Source: an uncultured Butyrivibrio sp. (GTDB taxonomy: Bacteria; Bacillota; Clostridia; Lachnospirales; Lachnospiraceae). From it: a stretch of DNA of 64,000 bases. Below the pieces are notes generated by a model that saw nothing but the letters and a program-made list of their open reading frames with translations, was not told the DNA's origin and did no database searches. Within the stretch, counting starts at the first letter, position 1. Each line of letters starts with the position of its first letter. Below, piece by piece: positions 18,804 to 28,002 of the stretch. The stretch spans positions 1-64,000 of the forward strand of contig NZ_CAMVPU010000009.1 of the NCBI RefSeq assembly GCF_947169445.1. The letters run 5' to 3'. A program made the position numbers and the translations under genes.

Positions 18804-18864
18804 TAATGGTCACCTTTTTCATTAATGTTCGTTTCTTATCGATAACAAAATATATTCAGCTTAA

Positions 18865-21012
18865 TCACTCATCCGGGAATTTTCTTAAAACATTTTTTAT
18901 CTCGGTAAAAGAATCCACAAAGGCTTCAACGCACTTTGGATCAAACTTCTTTCCGGATTCATCTTTGATTATCTCCATGGCCTCCTGAGGAGACACAGGC
19001 TTTTTATAAATCCTCGGAGCAGTAAGTTCATCAAAGGTATCAGCTATAGCCATGATCCTGGCTGAAAGTGGGATAACCTCCCCATGGTATCCATATGGAT
19101 ATCCTGTGCCATCCCAGTTTTCATGGTGATAAGCTGCCATATTTCTGGCTTCTTTAAGATATGTCTCACCCTCTACTGTATTGATGGCATTATCAAGAAT
19201 TTTTTTACCCTCTTTGGGATGAGTCATCATGATCTCCCACTCTTCATTATTAAGACGTCCCGGCTTATTTATTATTGACTCCGGTATCTTAATCTTACCA
19301 ATGTCATAAAGAGGTGAAGTCATTTCTACATCGCTCATATACTTATCTGTCAGTTTTTCAGAATAATACCCCTTTCTCCTTAATCCATCCATGATTATCC
19401 TGACATAGGCCGTCGTCCTCTGGATATGAGTCTTGGAATTCATACTCTGGTTTTCAACTATGTCGGCCATTATGACAATAAGACCTTTTTGGATTTTTTC
19501 ATTGGATCTTGCCAGAATTCTTATGCTTCGCATCTGCTCTGCTACAGTATTAGCCAGCTCGCGCAAAGAATCATATAAAGTCTCGATCTCATCATTTGTC
19601 TGAATATCTATCTTTTCAAGATTCTTAACGCTTTCATCAAGTTTTTCCTGATTATCCAAACCACTAACAAGTTCTTCAATTCCCTTATTCAATGCGCCAA
19701 TCGGAAATACAAGACCATGATTCGACATCCACAAACCATAGGCCAGTATCATGGCAAAAAATCCGGAGAATGTCAGTGCCATTTTTACAATATAGGTTCG
19801 TATGTATTTGGAATAATTATCTATAGCTATATCAACACCCACATAATAAGATGTGGAATTACCATCCGGATCAGAAATGGGCTCATATGCAGTTATAAAA
19901 TATCCATAACGGCTCTGAACCTCCTGAACATCTATTCTTTCACCTTTAAGAAGACTTGGAACCAAGGCTAAGAAGTCATCATCAAATTCCAGCCTCTCAC
20001 CCACAAATCCTCTTTCCTGGGCTTCTCTATCAGTATCAAATACTATATAACATCCATCTTCGCGAATCTGATAAAGATAAAGATACTCAATATTCGGAAA
20101 CGTTTTTCTTAAATTTGCAAGCATGGTATTGCTGTTTCTGTACTCTTCATTGCTATAACTTGATATTCTTGCTCCGTCTGCAAGATATTCATCCAGAGAT
20201 TCAGTATTAAAAAGAGTTGCAGCGTAAGCAGATACATTACTCGCTGTCTTTCGTCCATCTTTTTTTGCTTCTTCATAATTGATACGAGCACTCACACCAC
20301 CCAAAACCAAGGAAAGAATGATTGCAACAAACATTAAGATAAAGGACATGTTTACTCGAATAGAGGTCGTGCCATCTTTTTTATTTGCTGTAATTTCCTT
20401 AACTTCGCTATTTGAAAGAGGACTCTGCCTCCATCCACTATTCCACAGCTTTTCTCTATCTTTTTCAGGAATGATATGATAAATAAAAATTGAAAGAATG
20501 GAAGAAATTCCCTTGTCAACCGCATTAAGACCAATCGTCAGCAAAAGAGCACCTGCTATAAACGCGGCATTATTATCCCCGGCCATTATCCCTGCCGTAT
20601 CAGAGACATAGGCAAATTGCGGTTTTCCAAGTATAATCCACTGAAACAAAACGCCTATGCCGCCTGTCAGAATTGCCATGTCAACAATCATAAGGATAAA
20701 CTTACCGACACTTTTCTTTGCTCCATACATGTAGCGATCCGCCCTGATAGCTATAATGACACCCAAAAGAGCAAAATATAATGAATTAGCATCAAAAAAG
20801 CTGTAGATTACATTAGTAAGAACGGCTACAGTAATTCCAGGCAAATATCCCCATACAAAAGATATTAGGATTGTTCCTACCGCATCAAAATATAACGGAA
20901 GATTTAAATACCCGGAAAATCTCAGCATAAACACATTTGCTGCTGTACATATTATTATCCAGGGAATAAGCGAAAAAATATATTTGTTTATCTTCGGCAG
21001 TCTAAGCTTCAC
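18865..21012 (-). CDS. Membrane HD-GYP protein with a substituted HD motif
   Basis: About 715 residues. The N-terminal 200 residues hold five or six helices, with a stretch (YFDAVGTILISFVWGYLPGI) reminiscent of ECF-transporter S-component membrane domains. After another helix comes an extracytoplasmic sensor of about 150 residues (Cache-like), a further helix and a HAMP-like linker. The C-terminal 190 residues are HD-GYP. The GYP part is intact (HHENWDGTGYPYG near 627), but the HD motif reads PLYDIGKIKIPE near 569, with Tyr for the metal-binding His. The GTG at 21012 is preferred because AAAAGGAGA lies nine bases upstream; an ATG at 21072 has no ribosome site. It is the first gene of the signalling operon. 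Confidence 0.9.
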   Translation of the reverse strand: MKLRLPKINKYIFSLIPWIIICTAANVFMLRFSGYLNLPLYFDAVGTILISFVWGYLPGITVAVLTNVIYSFFDANSLYFALLGVIIAIRADRYMYGAKKSVGKFILMIVDMAILTGGIGVLFQWIILGKPQFAYVSDTAGIMAGDNNAAFIAGALLLTIGLNAVDKGISSILSIFIYHIIPEKDREKLWNSGWRQSPLSNSEVKEITANKKDGTTSIRVNMSFILMFVAIILSLVLGGVSARINYEEAKKDGRKTASNVSAYAATLFNTESLDEYLADGARISSYSNEEYRNSNTMLANLRKTFPNIEYLYLYQIREDGCYIVFDTDREAQERGFVGERLEFDDDFLALVPSLLKGERIDVQEVQSRYGYFITAYEPISDPDGNSTSYYVGVDIAIDNYSKYIRTYIVKMALTFSGFFAMILAYGLWMSNHGLVFPIGALNKGIEELVSGLDNQEKLDESVKNLEKIDIQTNDEIETLYDSLRELANTVAEQMRSIRILARSNEKIQKGLIVIMADIVENQSMNSKTHIQRTTAYVRIIMDGLRRKGYYSEKLTDKYMSDVEMTSPLYDIGKIKIPESIINKPGRLNNEEWEIMMTHPKEGKKILDNAINTVEGETYLKEARNMAAYHHENWDGTGYPYGYHGEVIPLSARIMAIADTFDELTAPRIYKKPVSPQEAMEIIKDESGKKFDPKCVEAFVDSFTEIKNVLRKFPDE

Positions 21013-21186
21013 AGAAAAGATTCTCCTTTTAAGGAACAATAAACAATAGTGCCTGATAATAAGATTATACATTTAATTCAATAAACAATGTGTTAAATTT
21101 CTAGATATTTTCTAACAATAACAAGCTTGCTCTAGAGATATTTTAGCTGTAAACTATAAAAATCATAGATTTCAAGGGGTTATAAC

Positions 21187-22032
21187 ATGAAAAAAGGGCT
21201 TGTAATGGAGGGCGGTGCCATGCGCGGCATGTTTACATGTGGTGTACTGGACGTTCTTATGGAGAACAATATAGATTTCGATGGAGCTGTCGGTGTTTCT
21301 GCCGGTGCAACTTTTGGCTGCAACATTAAGTCTCATCAGATAGGAAGAGCGCTTCGCTACAATAAAAAGTACTGCCGCGATAAAAGATATCACAGCATCC
21401 ATTCTCTTATTACTACCGGGGACATTTACAACGTTGCCTTCTGCTACGACGAGCTTCCCTATAAGCTTGATAAATGGGATCTTAATGCTTTTAGGGATAA
21501 TCCTATGGAATTTTACTGTGTGGCAACTGACATAGTCTCCGGAAAACCTGTATATCATAAATGCTATGATGGTGGAAAAGATGACATAGCCTGGATTCAG
21601 GCTTCCGCTTCAATGCCTCTTGTATCAAAGCCCGTTCATATTGATGGCGGCATCTTTCTTGATGGCGGAATATCTGATTCCATCCCCCTTAAATTCATGG
21701 AAGAAAAGGGCTATGACAAAATTCTGGTAATAGAAACCCAGCCCATAGATTATGTAAAGGGTCCTCAAAAGTACATGTGGCTTGTAAAGCTAATACTAAG
21801 GAACTACCCCAACATGATTGAGACCATGAAAAATCGCTACATCATGTACAATGATGAAAAAAGCTATATAAAAGAAAAAGAAGCTTCCGGTGACGTATTT
21901 GTACTACGACCGAATGCCCCACTTAACATAAGCGCTGTTGAAAAAGATGAAAATGAACTTGAAAGAGTCTATCAGCATGGCAGGCAAATTGCCACGGAAA
22001 ATCTCGAATCCTTGAAACGCTATTTTCAATAG
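21187..22032 (+). CDS. Patatin-like phospholipase (RssA-type)
   Basis: A 281-residue soluble patatin-family protein. It has the oxyanion-hole glycine block near the start (MEGGAMRGMFTCGVLDVL), the nucleophile Ser38 in GVSAG, and the catalytic Asp in FLDGGISDSIPL near residue 159. The catalytic Ser-Asp dyad is therefore complete. Bacterial members hydrolyse acyl esters of lipids, but substrates are rarely known. AAGGGG lies seven bases before the ATG. It is divergent from the signalling operon and followed 41 bases later by a small membrane protein gene and then a terminator, so the two are likely co-transcribed. Confidence 0.93.
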   Translation: MKKGLVMEGGAMRGMFTCGVLDVLMENNIDFDGAVGVSAGATFGCNIKSHQIGRALRYNKKYCRDKRYHSIHSLITTGDIYNVAFCYDELPYKLDKWDLNAFRDNPMEFYCVATDIVSGKPVYHKCYDGGKDDIAWIQASASMPLVSKPVHIDGGIFLDGGISDSIPLKFMEEKGYDKILVIETQPIDYVKGPQKYMWLVKLILRNYPNMIETMKNRYIMYNDEKSYIKEKEASGDVFVLRPNAPLNISAVEKDENELERVYQHGRQIATENLESLKRYFQ

Positions 22033-22073
22033 CAGGCTTTTTTACCAGTTAATATATCTAAAAGAGGTCAATC

Positions 22074-22298
22074 ATGAATAAGAAAACACTTTTTATAATT
22101 AGAATCTGTCTTTGGGTTATAGCTCTTGCTGCCACCGTATACTGGAACTACTATTCCATCATGCTCCACAGAAACGGCATCTATGACCCTGCTGAATATG
22201 CAACGCTGATGCGTCCGGTGCTTTACATCTGCCTTGCCATTTCAGTTGTAGCAATTATCATAAGCTTTATCCTGCACCATATAAGCAAGAAAAAGTAA
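22074..22298 (+). CDS. Small two-helix membrane protein of unknown function
   Basis: 74 residues with two predicted membrane helices: LFIIRICLWVIALAATVYW and VLYICLAISVVAIIISFIL. The tail is positively charged (HHISKKK), so both ends probably face the cytoplasm. I recognise no family. AGAGG lies seven bases before the ATG. It follows the patatin gene by 41 bases and its stop codon overlaps the start of a terminator hairpin, which supports it as the real last gene of the transcript. Confidence 0.7.
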   Translation: MNKKTLFIIRICLWVIALAATVYWNYYSIMLHRNGIYDPAEYATLMRPVLYICLAISVVAIIISFILHHISKKK

Positions 22299-22339
22299 AA
22301 AGATGCGTTGGTACATATCACTGTATCAGCGCATCTTTT
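22297..22339. terminator. Bidirectional terminator between the small membrane gene and aat
   Basis: An 18-bp stem with two G-U pairs. The lower 10 bp (AAAAGATGCG and its complement) are perfect, and the loop is six bases. T runs follow on both strands. It serves the plus-strand patatin transcript and could also end the clpS-clpA-aat transcript, whose stop codon is about 90 bases away. Confidence 0.75.
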
Positions 22340-22430
22340 CTCTTAAAATCAGATCTGCACCAAAGGAAAGTGCTTCCTTCACGCCTTCCTGTGCATGAGC
22401 AAGCGTAGTCTAGTCAGTTTATTATTTGTT

Positions 22431-23090
22431 CTATAACCTGCTGCCTATGCCTTCATTTAGAATTTTCTTATATTTCTCATAACTTATAGACTCACCGCCC
22501 ATACTCTGAAGATGGTCAGTATGAAACTGACAGTCTATCATAAGATATCCTTCCTCCTGAAGCATTTGCGCAAGGCCAATTAAAGCAAGCTTGGAGCCGT
22601 TTTCCATATCAGAAAACATACTCTCTCCAAAGAAGCACTTGCCAAGACTAACGCCATACAAGCCACCTGCTAGCTGTCCGTCAATATAGGCATCTACACT
22701 CATAGCCAGATTGTTGCGGGCAAGAACTGCATAGGCACTTTCCATGTCTGTGGTTATCCAGGTCCCTTCCTCAAACTCGCGTTTAAGCCTGCATCTGTGC
22801 ATTGTATCTGAAAAATCCCTATTCACAGAAACCCTTATATCATGTTTCCTGATAAATTTCTTCATGGAATGAGAAACGTGAATATTCTCAGGCCTAATGA
22901 TATATCGCTCTTTGGGGCACCACCACAAAATAGGGTCCCCCTCATTGTACCAGGGAAAAATACCATGTGAATACGCAAGTATCAGCCTGTCCATGGATAA
23001 ATCCCCGCCTATCGCCAGAAGGCCATCATCCCTTGCCAGTTCCGGTAGAGGGAAAGATATTTCGTTGTCATCCAATGAAAATACGGGCAT
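22431..23090 (-). CDS. aat: Leucyl/phenylalanyl-tRNA--protein transferase
   Basis: 219 residues, full length for Aat. This enzyme moves Leu or Phe from aminoacyl-tRNA onto proteins with N-terminal Lys or Arg, creating an N-degron. Family landmarks: GLLAIGGDLSMDRLILAYSH, GIFPWYNEGDPILWWCPKER, GTWITTDMESAYAVL, GGLYGVSLGKCFFGESMFS and LIDCQFHTDHLQSMGG in slightly varied form. It is cytoplasmic. It lies 60 bases downstream of clpA and completes a clpS-clpA-aat cluster, so tagging, recognition and unfolding components are encoded together. Confidence 0.96.
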   Translation of the reverse strand: MPVFSLDDNEISFPLPELARDDGLLAIGGDLSMDRLILAYSHGIFPWYNEGDPILWWCPKERYIIRPENIHVSHSMKKFIRKHDIRVSVNRDFSDTMHRCRLKREFEEGTWITTDMESAYAVLARNNLAMSVDAYIDGQLAGGLYGVSLGKCFFGESMFSDMENGSKLALIGLAQMLQEEGYLMIDCQFHTDHLQSMGGESISYEKYKKILNEGIGSRL

Positions 23091-23150
23091 AGCTTACTTC
23101 TTTCATGAATCTGAATATTTTTATCTGATACATCTTGTTGATATATTGGA

Positions 23151-25364
23151 TTACCTTTTAGCCGTTTTTATAACAAAGCTCTTGCCTTTAGCCGTCAGGT
23201 TTATCTTTCCACCATTCTTAAGTTTGCCGAAAAGTATTTCATCGACGAACAATGGTTTAACATCATTTCTGATGACACGGTCAATCTCTCTTGCTCCGAA
23301 TTCCTGGCTTATCCCCTTGGATTTGAGTAGTTCTTTTGCCTTCTTATCATAGGAAAGGCTTATCTTCTTGGCTGACAGCTGTCCGGATAATTCTTTTAAT
23401 ATCTTCTCCACAACCTTAGCTGCCATATCATCATCCATGCTGTTGAAGACAACTATCTTGTTAAGTCTGTTCCTAAACTCAGGCTGGAAGGTATTCTTAA
23501 CTGCCTCCGACAGAACACTTTCATCCATACTGGTACTAATAAAACCGATGCCGCTCTTTCCAAGCCTGTTAGCTCCGGCATTAGAAGTCATGATAACAAT
23601 TACATTTCTGAAATCAGCTTTTCTTCCCTGATTATCCGTAAGTGTGGCATAGTCCATAACCTGCAAAAGCACGTTGTAGATATCAGGATGAGCTTTTTCT
23701 ATTTCATCCAATAGAAGGACACAGGATGGATTTTTCCTGATTGCTTCAGTAAGAATTCCGCCCTCTTCATAGCCCACATATCCTGCAGGTGATCCGATAA
23801 GCTTAGCCACAGCATGTTTTTCACCATATTCACTCATATCAAATCTTATGAGTTTTGAACCAAGTTCATCTGCAAGGGTTCTGGCAATCTCAGTTTTACC
23901 AACACCGGTCGGCCCCACAAATAAAAGACTAGCCAAGGGCTTACCCTCTTCTAGTAGACCTGCCTTTGAGAATTTAACAGCATTTACAACCTGACCTATA
24001 GCCTCATCCTGTCCGAATATTTTGCTCTTTATTCTATCCTCAAGATTTTCAAGTCCTGCCGCATCATCAGTATCTACAGTCTCTATCGGAACCCTGCATA
24101 CACCAGTTAGAATCTCATTTATCACGTTCTTATCAACAGTCTGCGTCTTCTGAGAAAGCGGATGGAGTTTCCTGTATGAGCCTGCCTCGTCGATAAGGTC
24201 TATGGCCTTATCCGGAAGGAATCTTTCATTGATATACTTGGCGCTCATCTTGACTGCATATTCCATTATGCCTTTTGCATACTTTACGCCATGGAATTTC
24301 TCATACTTACTCTTAAGACCATTTAAGATCTCAATGGTCTCTTCTTCGGAAGGTTCCTTTATCTCCACGTTTTGGAACCTTCTGACCAGACTCTTATTCT
24401 TCTCAAAATACTTCTTGTACTCTTCAAAGGTAGTGGCACCAATGAATCTTATATGTCCATCCGACAGATATGGTTTTAACATATTTGATGCATCAAAAGA
24501 GCCTTCACCAACAGCACCGGCACCAGATAGATTATGTATCTCATCAATATAGATAATCGGTTTTTCTTCTTTTCCAATCTCTGTAAGAACCTTTTTAAAG
24601 CGCTTTTCAAAGTCACCTCTATACTGGGTTCCTGCCAGCATTCCTCCAAGGTCCAACGAAAAGATTCTGGCCCCCTTAAGCGCATCGGGTACATCTCCGG
24701 CTTTAAGCTTCTCCACAAGGCCATAGGTAATAGCTGTTTTACCAACTCCTGTTTCGCCTATATGGAGCGGATTGTTCTTATCCTTTCTGCAAAGAATCTG
24801 AATAGTTCTTTCCAGCTCTTTTTCCCTGCCGATAAGAGGATTGATATCCTTAAGGGTGTCATTCAAACAAGGCGCATACAGATTAAGCCCGGACTTATCC
24901 TCAACTATCTTTACACTGTCGCCTTCATTTATTTCCACATCCTCTTCTTCCATGATTGCCATCTGCTGAAGCACATCCGCCTCTGTAATATCCTGCTGCT
25001 CAAGATAATAAACGGCATAGCTGTTCTCTAGATTCCATATGGCATGAACGAGATGTCTTATATGTATTTCATCGCAGCCGCTGCTATATGCACTCTGACC
25101 TGCGAAGGTAAGGATAAAATTCGTACCAATAGAAAGCTGAGGACTTTTTCCTTCTGTTTTATCTACGTACTCCGAAATATACTCAGATAGGCTCTCTCGC
25201 AGTATTGATATATTACCGCCACACTCCTCATAAGCCCATGTAAAAACTTCATCATCAAGGATCATGAGAAGGACCATTTCAGGAGTAACAAATTCATATT
25301 TATTCTTACTTGCGTAGGCTACGGCATTCTGTAACACAAAAGCTGCTTCTTTTGAAAGTTCCAT
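23151..25364 (-). CDS. clpA: ATP-dependent Clp protease ATP-binding subunit ClpA
   Basis: 737 residues. An N-terminal Clp_N domain (1-145) docks ClpS. The first AAA+ module has Walker A GETGVGKT near 201 (Thr where Pro is usual) and Walker B IIYIDEIHNL. The second has GPTGVGKT near 482 and VLLLDEIEKAH. The ClpP-docking loop is present (LGKSGIGF near 601), so it should feed ClpP. There is no UvrB/C-type middle domain, which separates it from ClpC. It starts two bases after the clpS stop codon, so translation is coupled. ClpA is unusual in Firmicutes, which mostly use ClpC, but occurs in Clostridia. Confidence 0.96.
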   Translation of the reverse strand: MELSKEAAFVLQNAVAYASKNKYEFVTPEMVLLMILDDEVFTWAYEECGGNISILRESLSEYISEYVDKTEGKSPQLSIGTNFILTFAGQSAYSSGCDEIHIRHLVHAIWNLENSYAVYYLEQQDITEADVLQQMAIMEEEDVEINEGDSVKIVEDKSGLNLYAPCLNDTLKDINPLIGREKELERTIQILCRKDKNNPLHIGETGVGKTAITYGLVEKLKAGDVPDALKGARIFSLDLGGMLAGTQYRGDFEKRFKKVLTEIGKEEKPIIYIDEIHNLSGAGAVGEGSFDASNMLKPYLSDGHIRFIGATTFEEYKKYFEKNKSLVRRFQNVEIKEPSEEETIEILNGLKSKYEKFHGVKYAKGIMEYAVKMSAKYINERFLPDKAIDLIDEAGSYRKLHPLSQKTQTVDKNVINEILTGVCRVPIETVDTDDAAGLENLEDRIKSKIFGQDEAIGQVVNAVKFSKAGLLEEGKPLASLLFVGPTGVGKTEIARTLADELGSKLIRFDMSEYGEKHAVAKLIGSPAGYVGYEEGGILTEAIRKNPSCVLLLDEIEKAHPDIYNVLLQVMDYATLTDNQGRKADFRNVIVIMTSNAGANRLGKSGIGFISTSMDESVLSEAVKNTFQPEFRNRLNKIVVFNSMDDDMAAKVVEKILKELSGQLSAKKISLSYDKKAKELLKSKGISQEFGAREIDRVIRNDVKPLFVDEILFGKLKNGGKINLTAKGKSFVIKTAKR

Positions 25365-25366
25365 AT

Positions 25367-25666
25367 TTATGCCTCCTCTACAGTCATTCTGAAGGGAAAG
25401 CCCTCTTTTTTTGCTCTTTCAAGGGCATTATTCACTCTGGTAACCGCTATATCATATGGATATTTGCCTACAACTGCCTGACCGTTTTTGTGAACTCCAA
25501 GCATAATAGCTTCCGCGCTAACCGGATCCTTATGGAAAATATCGACTAAAACAGCCACAACAAAATCCATTGTGGTGAAATCATCATTTATCATTATGAC
25601 ATTGTATTGTTTGGGTTCTTTAACCTTACTCTTCGATTTTTCTTTGGTCTGTCCGCTGGTGGCCAT
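25367..25666 (-). CDS. clpS: ATP-dependent Clp protease adaptor ClpS
   Basis: 99 residues with a disordered, lysine-rich N-terminal tail followed by the ClpS fold. Key features are VIMINDDFTTMDFVV (the Asn-Asp-Asp and Met of the N-degron pocket), AIMLGVHKNGQAVVG and the C-terminal GFPFRMTVEE strand. ClpS binds proteins with N-terminal Leu, Phe, Trp or Tyr and hands them to ClpA. AAGGAG precedes the ATG. It is the first gene of the clpS-clpA-aat cluster. Confidence 0.95.
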   Translation of the reverse strand: MATSGQTKEKSKSKVKEPKQYNVIMINDDFTTMDFVVAVLVDIFHKDPVSAEAIMLGVHKNGQAVVGKYPYDIAVTRVNNALERAKKEGFPFRMTVEEA

Positions 25667-25756
25667 AATCTGTATTTCTCCTTATTCAATAAGACCATTT
25701 CTGTGTAGTACAAAAATAAGAAATCACCTTTTCTATAGTCTTCGATAGAACATGTT

Positions 25757-26212
25757 TCAGGAAACTGGGTTCTCAATTATATATTCTTCTAATATCTCTG
25801 CTGCATCCCCAATTATCTCGGGACAAGGCCTCTTTTGATAGTACTCTTTTGTACGAGCTTCCGGTGTTGGAATATCGTGACGAACTGAGAGCCCCAGCAT
25901 CTCACGGCACACAATTGTTCCATGCTTTTCCTCAAATCTGTGGGCCAGTTCCTGTATTCTGGCATAATGGTCAGCCTTAACCTGACCGGTCTCAGGGCCA
26001 TCATAGCCGTATAAAAGACCAGCTACCATAAACATTCCTGTGACACTTCCGCACACTTCCCGTAGCCTCCCCATTCCTCCTCCAAAAGAGGAAGCCATCA
26101 TGGACAGCGTTTTCTCATCAACCGGGAGCATATCTGCAAATGCAAGCACAATGGATTGCGAGCAGTTGTATCCCTTCATAAAATTTGCCATTGCCATTTC
26201 TCTTCGAGTCAT
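25757..26212 (-). CDS. C-GCAxxG-C-C family redox-type protein
   Basis: About 151 residues. It has the spaced cysteines of the C_GCAxxG_C_C family: GYNCSQSIVLAF, SFGGGMGRLREVCGSVTGMF, GTIVCREMLGLS and RPCPEIIGDAAEIL. Members are thought to be redox-active or metal-binding, and some are found near electron-transfer systems, but no reaction is established. The start at 26212 has AAAAGGAA about seven bases upstream; a longer in-frame reading to 26296 adds an Asn-rich, non-conserved stretch and was rejected. It lies between clpS and the YdcF gene on the same strand. Confidence 0.88.
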   Translation of the reverse strand: MTRREMAMANFMKGYNCSQSIVLAFADMLPVDEKTLSMMASSFGGGMGRLREVCGSVTGMFMVAGLLYGYDGPETGQVKADHYARIQELAHRFEEKHGTIVCREMLGLSVRHDIPTPEARTKEYYQKRPCPEIIGDAAEILEEYIIENPVS

Positions 26213-26323
26213 ATAACTATTCCTTTTCAACTTATTATCTACTCTATTATTATTCAAATTAAATGGTACACCCTTTAGATATCTGCACTCTAGCATTTCT
26301 TATGTCCTAACAGATCAATATTC

Positions 26324-27082
26324 TCATATTACAAATCTTAGATCTCTTATAATCCCAAAGCATTCTCTGACCATATTGTTAGGAAGGTACCATAAAAGCG
26401 TATCCGCTGCTATCCCATATACCTTAGAAGAAGTAGCCTTCCTGGCTATAGAAACTCCTCTAAATAAATGAAAATTATTTGTAACTATACCAATACTCAG
26501 CTCGTCTTCAGCTTTTCCATCAGCACGAATTATTTCCATGGAGTATTCGATGTTTTGCATAGTATCACGGGCTCTGGTCTCAGCAATAATACGACTTGGA
26601 TCAATTCCTCTTGAAATCAGATATTCTTTCCCACCATCGCCTTCACTTACCGGTTCTGTGACTCCCTTGGCACCGGATACTATACAAACTGTATCCGGAT
26701 TATTCAAAAGATAATCATAAGCAGCATCCAATCTGTATTTATAAACAGTACTTGGGCCATTCTCACGAACCTGGGCACCAAGCACTATTATGTAATCAAG
26801 TTCCTCTTTTCCCTTATCACCAAAATGCATAAACATGGCACTAAAGCAAATGCCAAAGGCCAAAAGGCCAATGGCAATAATTGAAATAATAATTATTCTA
26901 AATAGTGACGGTATTTTCTTCCATCTGCCTTCCCCGGATAAGAAAAAGGCAATTCCAAAAAGAAAAGCTCCAAAGAGCCAGATAACAAAGGAAAAAGTAC
27001 CGCTACCTACCATATAAATGCTGACTGAATAAATAAGACAGCATAAGATTAGTACTCCCCAAACAACTCTAATTTTTCTCAT
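26324..27082 (-). CDS. YdcF/SanA-like (DUF218) membrane protein
   Basis: 252 residues. Three hydrophobic segments fill the first 85 residues (VVWGVLILCCLIYSVSIYMV, FVIWLFGAFLFGIAFFLS, IIIISIIAIGLLAFGICFSA). The DUF218 domain follows, opening at YIIVLGAQVRENGPS, with RLDAAYDYLLNNP, VSGAKG and ETRARDTMQNIEYS. YdcF-type proteins are linked to envelope functions and SanA to envelope permeability; the biochemical role is unsettled. It starts 27 bases after the WalJ-like gene stop, so they are probably co-transcribed. Confidence 0.88.
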   Translation of the reverse strand: MRKIRVVWGVLILCCLIYSVSIYMVGSGTFSFVIWLFGAFLFGIAFFLSGEGRWKKIPSLFRIIIISIIAIGLLAFGICFSAMFMHFGDKGKEELDYIIVLGAQVRENGPSTVYKYRLDAAYDYLLNNPDTVCIVSGAKGVTEPVSEGDGGKEYLISRGIDPSRIIAETRARDTMQNIEYSMEIIRADGKAEDELSIGIVTNNFHLFRGVSIARKATSSKVYGIAADTLLWYLPNNMVRECFGIIRDLRFVI

Positions 27083-27109
27083 TTGTAATCTTCCATAAGC
27101 ATATGATGA

Positions 27110-27907
27110 TCAAAATTCCAAAACAGGAGAAAGCTCTGATCTTCTTGCAACCATAATAGGGAAATCACTTGAATGGAACGGATTTTCCCCCATATCGATT
27201 TCAACTCTTACTGTCTCATAAGCCAGTTCCGGCAGATTATTCTCTTTAGATAAATGACCTAAAAAGATTCCCTTCATCTTTTCATTGAGAAGTTTGCACA
27301 AAAGTTCGCCGCTCTTCTCATTTGAAAGATGTCCTCTGTCGCCAAGGATACGACGTTTTAATTGATATGGATATGGTCCTGTCTGGAGCATTCTCACATC
27401 GTGATTAGCCTCCAGCAAAAGCGCATCACAATCTGATAGGCATTCAACAGTATAATCTGTATAACAGCCAAGGTCAGTTGCCACCCCAATCTTCTTATCT
27501 CCGTGATAAACTCTGTATCCGCAGGGTTCATTGGCATCATGGGAAATAGTCATAGGATTAACTATCATATCTCCTATAGCGACTGCCTTATCAACCATCA
27601 CCTGGATAAAGCGTGAATCCGTCATCTCACATTTTTTATCACTGCTTCTGATTCCCTGAATCGTTCCGCCTGTAGCATAAATCGGAATATCATATTTCTT
27701 TAAGATTGTATGAAGTGCTGCTATATGATCCACATGTTCATGTGTTACAAAAATCGCATCAAGATCACTAAGTGATACCCCCAGCTCTCCAAGCCCCTCT
27801 TCAATTCTTTTCTTACTAACTCCTGCATCTATCAAAATATGTGTATTATCTGATCCCACATATGTACAATTACCACTACTACCACTTGCAATACTTGTAA
27901 ATCTCAT
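27110..27907 (-). CDS. MBL-fold metallo-hydrolase, WalJ/YycJ-like
   Basis: 265 residues with a metallo-beta-lactamase fold. The metal site is clear: FVTHEHVDHIAAL (HxHxDH), ISHDANEPCG and LLLEANHDVRML, with a later HLSNEKSGELL and GIFLGHLSKENN. This set and the length match YycJ/WalJ, a probable exonuclease-like phosphodiesterase encoded with the WalRK system in Bacilli; no walRK genes are here. The ATG at 27907 was chosen because GGGGAG lies seven to eight bases upstream; an upstream ATG at 27946 adds a non-conserved leader. It starts about 95 bases from the edge of the palindromic element. Confidence 0.9.
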   Translation of the reverse strand: MRFTSIASGSSGNCTYVGSDNTHILIDAGVSKKRIEEGLGELGVSLSDLDAIFVTHEHVDHIAALHTILKKYDIPIYATGGTIQGIRSSDKKCEMTDSRFIQVMVDKAVAIGDMIVNPMTISHDANEPCGYRVYHGDKKIGVATDLGCYTDYTVECLSDCDALLLEANHDVRMLQTGPYPYQLKRRILGDRGHLSNEKSGELLCKLLNEKMKGIFLGHLSKENNLPELAYETVRVEIDMGENPFHSSDFPIMVARRSELSPVLEF

Positions 27908-28002
27908 CAAAAAGCTCCCCGAAAACCAATGATATATTCCACTCATGATACATTCATATCACAAAATCGAATTTTCATTATATATAATATTAGCGTAAAC
28001 AG

